This document shows positions 5,798-12,519 of a stretch of DNA of 12,519 nucleotides, piece after piece. A model generated the notes under the pieces. That model made no database searches, was not told where the DNA came from, and worked only from the letters and a program-made list of their open reading frames with translations. Position 1 is the stretch's first letter, and each line of letters opens with the position of its first letter. The stretch comes from Clostridiales bacterium (GTDB lineage Bacteria > Bacillota > Clostridia > Oscillospirales > CAG-272): contig JAEEGW010000171.1 of NCBI GenBank assembly GCA_016280525.1, forward strand, positions 1 to 12,519, written 5' to 3'. Made by a program: the position numbers and the translations under genes.

Positions 5798-6355
5798 TCA
5801 TCTGAATTCGATGCGCTCGCATGAAAGCGCGTCGGCTTCGCTTTCGTCATGGCTCACGAGCAGTATTAGGCGGTCCGCCTCGCGCTCTTTTATAAGCGAT
5901 ATCACGCTTTTTTTTATCTCTCCGTCAAGCGCCGTGAACGGCTCGTCCAGTAAAAGTATATCGTGATCGAACGCCAGCGCCCGCGCTATGGCGACCCTTC
6001 TGTTCATACCGCCGGAAAGCTCCGCCGGGTATTTGTCCGAATCAGCCTCAAGCCCGACTTCTTTCAGAAGATACGTGGTTTTTTCTTTATCGCGGCACAC
6101 CTCGAACACATTCTGATACGCCGTAAGCGACGGGATAAGCCGGTTTTCCTGAAACACGTACGATATGACCCCGTCGTGCTCGACAGTACCTTCGTAATCC
6201 GTGTCGAGCCCGGCGATGATGCGCAGAAGCGTGGTCTTTCCGCTGCCGGACGGGCCGGATATATAATACGTTCCCTTATCCGGCAGGCTCAGATCGAACC
6301 CGTTGAATATGATTTTATCGTCAAACGACTTTTTCAGTTTTTTTACTGTTATCAT
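5798..6355 (-). CDS. ABC importer ATPase, SsuB/TauB-like, compact
   Basis: This 185-residue nucleotide-binding subunit powers uptake together with the permease encoded directly upstream. Walker A GPSGSGKTT is at 34-42, Q-loop Gln69 in VFQEN, signature LSGGM at 113-117, Walker B ILLLDE at 133-138, D-loop ALD at 142-144 and switch His169 in VSHDE. All catalytic elements are present. It is shorter than the usual 240-260 residues of SsuB/TauB proteins, because it ends soon after the switch histidine and lacks the usual C-terminal stretch. The ATG at 6355-6353 has a GGAG box at 6370-6367 and lies inside the permease gene, with a 35-base overlap, so translation is probably coupled. The hydrophilic subunit is cytoplasmic. 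The closest named families are the nitrate/sulfonate/taurine importers; the substrate is unknown. Confidence 0.9.
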   Translation of the reverse strand: MITVKKLKKSFDDKIIFNGFDLSLPDKGTYYISGPSGSGKTTLLRIIAGLDTDYEGTVEHDGVISYVFQENRLIPSLTAYQNVFEVCRDKEKTTYLLKEVGLEADSDKYPAELSGGMNRRVAIARALAFDHDILLLDEPFTALDGEIKKSVISLIKEREADRLILLVSHDESEADALSCERIEFR

Positions 6356-7115
6356 ATCTTTTTCTGCTCCGATTTCCGACTACGAGCGACATAAGCAGTT
6401 TTTCTATTATGACGCTTATGACTATTACCGTTACCGTCCACGCGAACATATCCGCCGTTTCAAGATACACCTTTGACTGATATAGCTTGTTGCCTATCGA
6501 ATACGCGGCAAAGCAGAGGACTTCGGACGCCACGCCGGCTTTCCATGCCAGACCCAGGCAGGTCTTTACACCCGCCGTAAGATACGGCGCAACGGACGGC
6601 AGATATATGCGGGTCAGCTTCTGCTTTTTTGAAAAACCGAATATCCGCGCCATTTCCAAAAGCTCTTTGTCTGTCGATTTTATTCCCTCGCGCACGTTGC
6701 CGTGTATCACGGGCAAGACCATAAGAGCGGATATAAAAACCGGGATAAGTTCTTTATTGATCCACACGAGCGCGAGTATTATGAACGACGCGACCGGCGT
6801 CGCTTTTATTACGCTGAAAAGCGGGGAGAGAAGCGCGTCGGCCGTCTTTGATACCGCGCACAGCACGCCCGTTATTACGCCGAGCAGCACCGCCGCCGCA
6901 AATCCCGCGGTTATGCGCAGAACGGACATTCCGACGGACAGGTAAAAATCCGACGTTTTAAGCAGTCCGATGAGATGGACCGTCACCACGGGCGGCGACG
7001 GTATGAGCACTTCTTTGCCGACTATAGCCGAAATTATCCACCAAACTCCGACCCAGAACGCAAAAACGAGAAGAAAACGGAGCGGGGCGGGCAGAGCTTT
7101 TGCCCGTTTTTTCAT
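6321..7115 (-). CDS. ABC importer permease, SsuC/TauC-like
   Basis: This 264-residue integral membrane protein forms the channel of the importer. A first membrane helix lies at about 12-32, and further hydrophobic segments lie near 68-88, 105-135, 180-205 and 224-246, giving about six. The EAA coupling loop that docks on the ATPase is recognisable at 151-174 (ELLEMARIFGFSKK...IYLPS). The length and the pattern around IPSPPVV and FSVIKATPVASF match the binding-protein-dependent permeases of the nitrate/sulfonate/taurine class. The start codon overlaps the stop of the binding-protein gene by four bases (ATGA), and the ribosome binding site is poor, so translation is likely coupled to the upstream gene. 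The C-terminal tail is rich in Lys/Arg. Confidence 0.92.
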   Translation of the reverse strand: MKKRAKALPAPLRFLLVFAFWVGVWWIISAIVGKEVLIPSPPVVTVHLIGLLKTSDFYLSVGMSVLRITAGFAAAVLLGVITGVLCAVSKTADALLSPLFSVIKATPVASFIILALVWINKELIPVFISALMVLPVIHGNVREGIKSTDKELLEMARIFGFSKKQKLTRIYLPSVAPYLTAGVKTCLGLAWKAGVASEVLCFAAYSIGNKLYQSKVYLETADMFAWTVTVIVISVIIEKLLMSLVVGNRSRKRYDNSKKTEKVV

Positions 7116-8155
7116 TTACCCGTGTAATAGAAGCCTTCGTCCGGCAGCTTGCCGCCTACGGATTTGGCTTCCGCCTCGTATAAAACGTTCAGCATAGCGG
7201 ATACCGGTTCTTTCATCGCTTCGCCGGTCATAAGCACTATGTTGCAGTTCGGGATCGCTTTTTTCGCTATAGCCGCCTTCGGAACTATGCCGGCTTCCTC
7301 TATAAGAGCTGACGCTTCGTCGATACTGGAGTTGACGAAATCTACGCTTGCCTTGTATTCTTCAAGGAAAGTCTGAAGTGCCGCCGGATACTTTTCGGCA
7401 AACTCCGCGCTTACTATTATGCAGCCCTGAACGAGCTCTGTGCCTGAGACTTCTTTCCATTCCTTGCTCAGATCAAGTGCGATTCTGACGTCGCCGTTCT
7501 GTACCATGACGGACGTTACGTTGGGCTCGGGCAGCATGCCGAGCGTCACGGAGCCGGCCACCATCTGCGTTGCAAGCTCCGCGTGCTCCGCCAGATATTC
7601 GATAGTAACGTCTTTATCGGGATCTATGTTGTTTTTGGATAAGATATAGCGCAGCGTGTATTCGGGGTTGGAGCCCTGGCCCGTTGCGTATATCGTCTTG
7701 CCCTTGAGATCCGCTGCGGAGTTTATTGTATTGCCGTTTTCAAGCACGTAGAGCACGCCCAGCGTATTGACGCCCGCGAGTTTTATTTTGCCCTCGGTCT
7801 TGTTGTATAACACGGACGCTAAGTTTACGGGAACTGCCGCTATTTCAAAGCTGCCTTTTATGACCTCAGCCGTGATCTGGTCCGGCGCGGAGGCTACCGT
7901 AAACGTGTAATCCTGTTTTGATACTCCGTTTTTGTCGTCTGATATGAGTTTTGCCATGCCCATGCCTGTCGGGCCCATGAGAGTGAACACCCTGATCTGT
8001 TCGGGCGCCGCTTCCGGCTCTGTCTCCGCGGCCGTTTCAGCCGCGGTCGAGTTGGCTTCCGCCGTCGTTTCTTCGCCTGTTTCGGTGCAGGACGCGAGCA
8101 TCATGACCGATATAAGCATTGCAAGCGATAAGATTACTGATAAAACTTTTTTCAT
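7112..8155 (-). CDS. ABC importer substrate-binding lipoprotein (SsuA/TauA/NMT1-like)
   Basis: This 347-residue solute receptor is lipid-anchored outside the membrane: a signal sequence is followed by lipobox LASC with Cys23. A Thr/Glu/Ala-rich linker (about 24-53) leads to a two-lobed periplasmic-binding fold beginning IRVFTLMGPTGMGMAKL. Landmarks include EIAAVPVNLASVLYN, DLKGKTIYATGQGS and GSVTLGMLPEPNVTSV, which match the COG0715 / NMT1-THI5-like family. Related receptors bind nitrate, sulfonates, taurine or thiamine pyrimidines; nothing here picks one, and no TPP riboswitch is present. The ATG at 8155-8153 is preceded by AAGAGGT (8170-8164) and lies 24 bases after the regulator gene. It should therefore be cotranscribed with the regulator and, through short overlaps, with the permease and ATPase. 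Confidence 0.9.
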   Translation of the reverse strand: MKKVLSVILSLAMLISVMMLASCTETGEETTAEANSTAAETAAETEPEAAPEQIRVFTLMGPTGMGMAKLISDDKNGVSKQDYTFTVASAPDQITAEVIKGSFEIAAVPVNLASVLYNKTEGKIKLAGVNTLGVLYVLENGNTINSAADLKGKTIYATGQGSNPEYTLRYILSKNNIDPDKDVTIEYLAEHAELATQMVAGSVTLGMLPEPNVTSVMVQNGDVRIALDLSKEWKEVSGTELVQGCIIVSAEFAEKYPAALQTFLEEYKASVDFVNSSIDEASALIEEAGIVPKAAIAKKAIPNCNIVLMTGEAMKEPVSAMLNVLYEAEAKSVGGKLPDEGFYYTGK

Positions 8156-8179
8156 TTTTTTGTACCTCTTTTATATATT

Positions 8180-8821
8180 TTAAAGTTTTTTTGCTGATAT
8201 TATGCGCACTTCTTTGCCGTTTTTTTCTATCAGGCCCTGCTCGGACAGGGAAATAAAAGCGCGGTAAAGCGTGGGGCGGCTGAGATTGAGCGACGAAGCG
8301 AGAGCCGACATATTTTTGTCAAGCGTGACGACGCCGTCCTCCGCGGGCTGCGATAACAGATATCCCGCGAGCGTCTGCTCGCCGTTGCCGGCGGTGAAGG
8401 ACGCTATTTTTTTGTTTAAAAACCGTATCCGGTCCGACAGAAACGTTACGTAGTTTTCCGTGAACGCAAAGTCGTTTTGTAAAAGGCCGCAGACCGCCGC
8501 TTTCGGCATCTGCAGACATGTGCAGGCGCACGCGGCTTTCACGGAAGAGAACGCCGCCTCCTCGCAGAAGAGCTGCGCCGCGCCGAACACTCCGCCCTCT
8601 TTTATGGTGTTGAGAAGCACGGTGTGGCTGCCTTCCGTGCGGTAAACGCGCACGTATCCGCTCATGATGACGTATAAAGCGGGTTTTTTGAAGACTATCT
8701 CATCGCCTTTGCCGTAGTGAAGCAGCTTTGACGAGGAGACCGCGCTTAAAAGGCGTTCTTCGTTTGTATTGCCGAAAAGCGGTACGTTTTTCAGCTTTTC
8801 CGTAATTTCCGCGTTCTGCAT
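8180..8821 (-). CDS. Crp/Fnr-family transcriptional regulator
   Basis: The protein has an N-terminal cyclic-nucleotide-binding-like beta barrel (about 15-115), a dimerisation helix (about 118-145) and a C-terminal winged helix (about 150-210). I start at 8821 (213 residues): GGAG at 8831-8828 is six bases upstream, whereas the in-frame ATG at 8854 has no such box and would fall inside an operator. The effector pocket lacks the Arg-Ser/Thr pair that holds cAMP in E. coli Crp, so the ligand is probably different. Cysteines lie at 86, 98, 100, 102 and 111, including CACTC. The recognition helix reads SRPTLYR (181-187): the positions equal to Crp Arg180 and Arg185 are kept, but Glu181 is replaced by Pro. 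It heads the ABC transporter unit and is flanked by two matching palindromes, so it probably regulates itself and the transporter. Confidence 0.9.
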   Translation of the reverse strand: MQNAEITEKLKNVPLFGNTNEERLLSAVSSSKLLHYGKGDEIVFKKPALYVIMSGYVRVYRTEGSHTVLLNTIKEGGVFGAAQLFCEEAAFSSVKAACACTCLQMPKAAVCGLLQNDFAFTENYVTFLSDRIRFLNKKIASFTAGNGEQTLAGYLLSQPAEDGVVTLDKNMSALASSLNLSRPTLYRAFISLSEQGLIEKNGKEVRIISAKKL

Positions 8822-8837
8822 GATTTTCTCCGATTTA

Positions 8838-8853
8838 TGTTTCATTTGAAACA
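8838..8853. promoter_or_regulatory. Operator 1: palindrome TGTTTCA-TT-TGAAACA
   Basis: The two 7-base arms are perfectly complementary around a 2-base centre. Written as TGTTT-N6-AAACA, it has the same 16-bp spacing as the Crp site TGTGA-N6-TCACA. It lies at about +13 to +28 of the inferred regulator transcript and 16 bases before its start codon, a position expected for repression. Confidence 0.75.
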
Positions 8854-8871
8854 CTTATTCTTTTCGGCTGC

Positions 8872-8900
8872 ATTATATACCGCGTTTGTCGTTTTGTCAA
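8872..8900 (-). promoter_or_regulatory. Promoter of the Crp/Fnr-ABC transporter operon
   Basis: On the minus strand, a perfect TTGACA (8900-8895) and a perfect TATAAT (8877-8872) are separated by 17 bases. Initiation is expected near 8865. Such a full-consensus promoter is normally strong without activation, which fits control by repression from operator 1. Confidence 0.85.
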
Positions 8901-8926
8901 TATGAAACGATGAAAATTTAAAAATA

Positions 8927-8942
8927 TGTATCAAATGAAACA
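8927..8942. promoter_or_regulatory. Operator 2: near-palindrome TGTATCA-AA-TGAAACA
   Basis: This differs from operator 1 by one base in the left arm and by the 2-base centre. Its centre is about 70 bases upstream of the inferred start of the regulator transcript and about 72 bases upstream of the inferred start of the divergent repeat-protein transcript, so it could act on either. A lone half-site TGAAACG lies at 8903-8909. Confidence 0.65.
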
Positions 8943-8971
8943 CAATTTAAACAAACTCGCGATATTTGCAC

Positions 8972-9000
8972 TTGACAAAAAGAAATATATATGATAATAT
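8972..9000 (+). promoter_or_regulatory. Promoter of the large repeat-protein gene
   Basis: A perfect TTGACA at 8972-8977 is followed after 17 bases by TAATAT (8995-9000); GATAAT at 8993-8998 with a 15-base spacer is the alternative. The weaker -10 region leaves room for activation. The leader to the ATG at 9063 is about 55 bases. Confidence 0.65.
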
Positions 9001-9062
9001 TATAATGAATAATTATAGTCTTATGAAAAACAAATTTATCATTTTGTAAATCGGAGGCAAAA

Positions 9063-12000
9063 ATGAAAAAGACGCTGTGTTTGCTTGTTTGTTTTGCAAT
9101 GCTGTTCGGCATGATACCGAATATTGTTTCCGCGCTCCCGTATAACCCCGAAGCGGCGGAAATATCGGCGCCCGTTATCGAGCGTGAAGCCGAAAATGCC
9201 GAAAAGCCGACCGCTCCGGCAAAAACGGAAACGAAGCAGGGCAAAGGTGTGACCGGTGTGGAGGCCGGCAAGATAACGCTTATAAGAGGTTACAACTGTT
9301 ATACCGATACGTACGTAATAGAACACGAAGATCACGACGAGTATATCGACTATACCCGTTACGATTACGGACATGAGACCGTGGACGTTATCATATATTT
9401 CGCAGACGAGGATCCGGTCGAGCTTACTTATCTTGGCGACTGGTTCTGGTACGACGGAGATTACCATACTATCGAGGTAACGGACGATCAGGCACAGAAT
9501 CCGTGGGGCGTGGGCGTCCACACGGTAAACTGCACCGTTATGGGCTTTGATTTCACCGTAACTGTGGAGATAATCGAAACTCCGGTCGAAAGCGTGGCTG
9601 TCGATCCCATCACGATAGTGAAAGGATTCAACTGCTACGACAATTATTATTACGATGAAACAGCAGAAGATTACGTCAGGTTTGACTGTTATTACTACAA
9701 CAATTCAAAAACGGATATCACCGTTAATTTTACCGACGGAACGGGCACGACCGCGCAGTCTTTAAACGACGAAGTCAATTTCGGCAATAATTATTACAAC
9801 TTTACCTACAGCGACGACCAGTCCGGGCAGCCGTGGTTTACCGGCACGCATACTTGTACCGCGGAGATAATGAACTATACGTTTACTTTTGACGTTATCA
9901 TAGTCGAATCTCCGGTAACGAACGTTACGGTGACACCTATACAGCTGGTCAAAGGGTCGCACAGCTACTGGTCGGAATATTATGACGAGTTTTCGGATGC
10001 GTACGTAGGTTATCATCATTACGATATGTTATACGTCAGCGCCGGGATAACCGTATATTTTGAAGATCAGTCCTCCGTTACGGTTGACCGCTTTGACAGA
10101 AGCGTGAACTACAAAGGCACGGATTATTATATAAGATACGAAGACGAACAGGACGGTCCGTGGGAGCCGGGCGTATATTACCCGAGGTTCAGCGTTTTAG
10201 GATACGTATTCACAGCGGAAACGGAAATAATAAACACCCGCGTAGCGGACGTTTCCGCCGGCAAGATAACGATTGTTAAAGACACGGATACGGAAGAGGC
10301 GTACTATTACGACGAATCCATTTATGATTACGTGTATTACGATCGCTATAAATATGAAGACAACAGCGTTGAAATAACCGTCACGCTTGACAACGGTGAA
10401 ACGAAGGTGCTTCACAGCTTGCAGGAAGGTTTCCGGGATGAAGACGACGAATACTACGGCATTTTCATACAGGCGGACGATCAGGGTGACAATGCTTGGG
10501 ATACGGGCGTGCATACGCTGCACTGCAGCATAATGAATTATGATTTCACCGTAGAGGTGGAGATAGTGGAATCGCCCGTTGCCTACGTTACGTGTAGTCC
10601 TTACATGCTGGTAAAGGACCTGTCCGGATACGTTGATTCATATTATGACGGCGATCTGGGAGACTGGGTAGATTATTTCCATTATGATTACGCGTCCAAC
10701 TATATTGAAATAATAATAAGTTTAAAAAACGGCGACAACATAGTTATATATAATATTAAAGACGATATCGAATACGGCGGCGAGTGGTACAGGATAGAAT
10801 ATTCTGACGGTCAGGAAAGCGATATGTGGGATACCGGTACGTATCCGATATACTGCAGCCTGCTCGGTTACGACTTTATGATATACGCCGAAATCACGGA
10901 CACGCCCGTAACGGATATAGAAGTCGGGTCCTTAAGAATGCTTGAAGTGACGGACGATTATAACGACTGGTATTACGACGAAGATATCGGAGACTACGTA
11001 AACTATTACCGTTACAATTACGCCTGGCTGCCTTTGGACATGACCGTATACTTTGAAGACGGTACCGTGTTAACGCTTGACAGTATTTACGATGACGTAA
11101 ACTACGGCGGGCGCGGCTACAGGATATCGTTTGATGACGATCAGTTGGAATCGCACTGGAGCGCCGGCGCGCATTACGTGAGCTGCAGCCTGCTCGGTTA
11201 TGATTTCACTATCGAAGTTGATATAATAACGTCGTACGTGACGGATATAACAGTCTCACCGATCAGCATTTTGATGGGAACGAATACGGAGCTGTGTGAA
11301 TACTACGACGAAAGCCTTGGCCGGGACGTAACGTACAAGCGCTACAATCCTTACTACGCGGACACGTCCGTGATCATAACGATGGAAAACGGAGAAGTGA
11401 TAGAGCTGCAACGCCTTGCCGACCGGATCGATTATGAGGATGACAGTTATTATATCGAATTAAAAGACGACGGCGGTCAGGATCATGAACCGTGGGGTGC
11501 GGGCATTCATACGCTGACGTATACCTTGATGAACTATGATTTTACCGTAGAGGTTGAAATACTGCCGTCTCCGGTAGTCTACGTTGACGCGCCGAAGATA
11601 AGGATAATCAAAGGCCACAACTGCTACACAAACTGGTACTACGATGAAGCAACAGACGATTACGTCCCGTTCTTCCATTATTCGTATTATAACACTAATA
11701 CCGCGATAACTGTAGATTTTGATGATGGGACGTCCGTTTGTCTTGACCGGCTGAGCGACGGCGTTGAGTATGACAAAGAGATCTACTACATTGAATATAC
11801 GGACTACCAGGATCTTTATCCCTGGGAGATAGGCGAACATGAAGTGCAGTGCAGCCTGCTCGGATACGATTTTACGCTGACCGTTGAAATAACGGAGTCT
11901 CCGGTAAGCGACATAGTCGCCTCGCCCGTAACGCTTATAGAGGGCTGCAACCTCTGCGAAGACTGGTATTACGACGAAAACGCGGACGATTACATACAGT

Positions 12001-12519
12001 ATACGCGCTACGACATTTTCAATGCTATACGGAATCTTGACATTGAAGTGTATTTTGACGACGGATCTTCTCAGACGCTGTACGGTTTCTGGGACAGCGT
12101 TGAATTCGGCGGCGTCTCATACGGCGTGGACTGGGACGACGATCAGTATGCAAATCCGTGGACGGTCGGCTCGGACAACAGACTAAAAGGAAAACTGCTT
12201 GACCGTGAATTTGAGCTGCAGGTCAATATAATACCGACGCCGGTCGTAAACCATACTTCCGAGAGAATACAGGTGATCAAAAACTGCGGCGGCGGTATGG
12301 ACTCCTATTACGATAACGAAAACGAAGAATACGTCACGTTCTTCCGTTATTATCTGGAAGATATGCCGATAGACGTAGAGCTGTATTTAAGCGACGGTTC
12401 GACGGTCACGGTAAACTCGTTATATTCCGGCGGTCAGGATTTCTGCGGCGGATATTACTATCTGTCCTTTACGGATACCCAGTTCGGCGATCCGTGGGAC
12501 GTAGGTCTTCATACCGTGG
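9063..12519 (+). CDS. Large secreted Tyr/Asp-rich repeat protein (3' end outside window)
   Basis: From the ATG at 9063 (GGAGG at 9053-9057, five bases upstream) the frame stays open through 1152 complete codons to the right edge. Residues 1-24 are a secretory signal peptide (KK, hydrophobic core, cleavage after VSA). Residues 25-62 form an Ala/Glu/Lys/Pro linker. Ten repeats of about 110 residues follow, the tenth cut by the window end. Each has a P(I/V)xxVKG-type strand, a Tyr-rich YYDExxxDYVxY segment, an ITVxFxDG strand, a DDQxxxPWxxGxHT turn and a closing GYDFTVEVEI strand ending SPV. The pattern looks like a bacterial Ig-like beta-sandwich array of the kind found in clostridial surface proteins. 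No lipobox, cysteine-protease or glycosidase motif is visible so far; anchor, dockerin or catalytic domains may lie beyond the window. Adhesion, glycan binding or a structural role are possibilities, not conclusions. Confidence 0.88.
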   Translation, partial: MKKTLCLLVCFAMLFGMIPNIVSALPYNPEAAEISAPVIEREAENAEKPTAPAKTETKQGKGVTGVEAGKITLIRGYNCYTDTYVIEHEDHDEYIDYTRYDYGHETVDVIIYFADEDPVELTYLGDWFWYDGDYHTIEVTDDQAQNPWGVGVHTVNCTVMGFDFTVTVEIIETPVESVAVDPITIVKGFNCYDNYYYDETAEDYVRFDCYYYNNSKTDITVNFTDGTGTTAQSLNDEVNFGNNYYNFTYSDDQSGQPWFTGTHTCTAEIMNYTFTFDVIIVESPVTNVTVTPIQLVKGSHSYWSEYYDEFSDAYVGYHHYDMLYVSAGITVYFEDQSSVTVDRFDRSVNYKGTDYYIRYEDEQDGPWEPGVYYPRFSVLGYVFTAETEIINTRVADVSAGKITIVKDTDTEEAYYYDESIYDYVYYDRYKYEDNSVEITVTLDNGETKVLHSLQEGFRDEDDEYYGIFIQADDQGDNAWDTGVHTLHCSIMNYDFTVEVEIVESPVAYVTCSPYMLVKDLSGYVDSYYDGDLGDWVDYFHYDYASNYIEIIISLKNGDNIVIYNIKDDIEYGGEWYRIEYSDGQESDMWDTGTYPIYCSLLGYDFMIYAEITDTPVTDIEVGSLRMLEVTDDYNDWYYDEDIGDYVNYYRYNYAWLPLDMTVYFEDGTVLTLDSIYDDVNYGGRGYRISFDDDQLESHWSAGAHYVSCSLLGYDFTIEVDIITSYVTDITVSPISILMGTNTELCEYYDESLGRDVTYKRYNPYYADTSVIITMENGEVIELQRLADRIDYEDDSYYIELKDDGGQDHEPWGAGIHTLTYTLMNYDFTVEVEILPSPVVYVDAPKIRIIKGHNCYTNWYYDEATDDYVPFFHYSYYNTNTAITVDFDDGTSVCLDRLSDGVEYDKEIYYIEYTDYQDLYPWEIGEHEVQCSLLGYDFTLTVEITESPVSDIVASPVTLIEGCNLCEDWYYDENADDYIQYTRYDIFNAIRNLDIEVYFDDGSSQTLYGFWDSVEFGGVSYGVDWDDDQYANPWTVGSDNRLKGKLLDREFELQVNIIPTPVVNHTSERIQVIKNCGGGMDSYYDNENEEYVTFFRYYLEDMPIDVELYLSDGSTVTVNSLYSGGQDFCGGYYYLSFTDTQFGDPWDVGLHTV
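9252..12519 (+). repeat. Ten tandem ~110-residue Ig-like repeats in the surface protein
   Basis: Unit boundaries in bases, each placed after the closing (S/T)PV-type end: 9252-9587, 9588-9917, 9918-10244, 10245-10580, 10581-10910, 10911-11240, 11241-11576, 11577-11906, 11907-12245 and 12246 to the edge. Lengths are 109-113 residues. Protein conservation is clear but DNA is mostly diverged, so the array is old. The closing strand is best kept: 17 bases at 10854-10870 recur exactly at 11184-11200, and 14 of them at 11850-11863. Unit 3 (NTRV end) and unit 9 (LLDREFELQVNI closing strand) are the most divergent. Confidence 0.88.

Noticed and set aside
8822..8854. Upstream ATG at 8854 as the regulator start
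   Set aside because: It would place operator 1 inside the coding region and lacks a Shine-Dalgarno sequence, whereas the ATG at 8821 has GGAG six bases upstream.
9039..11840. Several 85-160-codon minus-strand frames across the repeat region
   Set aside because: They recur at equivalent positions of successive repeats and are antisense images of the Tyr/Asp-rich coding sequence.

Overview
The window looks like a chromosomal segment of an uncultured anaerobic Firmicute of the class Clostridia, at moderate GC. This is an inference from several signs: strong AGGAG-type ribosome binding sites, near-consensus TTGACA/TATAAT promoters with 16-17 bp spacers, frequent ATA and AGA/AGG codons, Thr/Glu/Ala-rich lipoprotein linkers, and a homoserine transferase with the acetyl-CoA-type glutamate at residue 111. 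No phage, plasmid, transposase, CRISPR or tRNA/rRNA gene is visible.

Layout from left to right. (1) 1-423, minus strand: the N-terminal part of an alpha-L-rhamnosidase-like (GH78-type) protein that runs off the left edge, with its own promoter. (2) 424-828: a divergent intergenic region holding heptamer tandem repeats, several GC-rich mini-hairpins and a four-tract G-quadruplex motif on the minus strand. (3) 829-5550, plus strand: a histidine phosphatase, then, from a separate promoter, a tight run of thymidylate kinase (with an unusual N-terminal extension), cofactor-independent phosphoglycerate mutase (gpmI), a small lipoprotein with a Thr-Glu linker, and homoserine O-acetyltransferase (metA), closed by a strong intrinsic terminator. 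(4) 5551-5797: a convergent intergenic region that carries an inverted copy of the 24-bp repeat first seen at 486-509. (5) 5798-8821, minus strand: a four-gene unit encoding a Crp/Fnr-family regulator, a lipoprotein substrate-binding protein, a permease and a short ATPase. Together these make a SsuABC/TauABC-like ABC importer under an adjacent regulator. (6) 8822-9062: a divergent control region with two promoters and two copies of a 16-bp Crp-spaced palindrome (TGTTT-N6-AAACA). (7) 9063-12519, plus strand: the first 1152 codons of a very large secreted Tyr/Asp-rich protein made of ten roughly 110-residue repeats, still open at the right edge.

The plus-strand cluster joins housekeeping metabolism (dTMP phosphorylation, lower glycolysis, the first committed methionine step) without an obvious shared pathway. 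The most interesting part is the right-hand third: a self-contained regulator-transporter module with a readable, non-classical operator, facing a giant repetitive surface protein whose promoter lies beside one of the two operators. Transporter substrate, regulator ligand and repeat-protein function cannot be read from the sequence.
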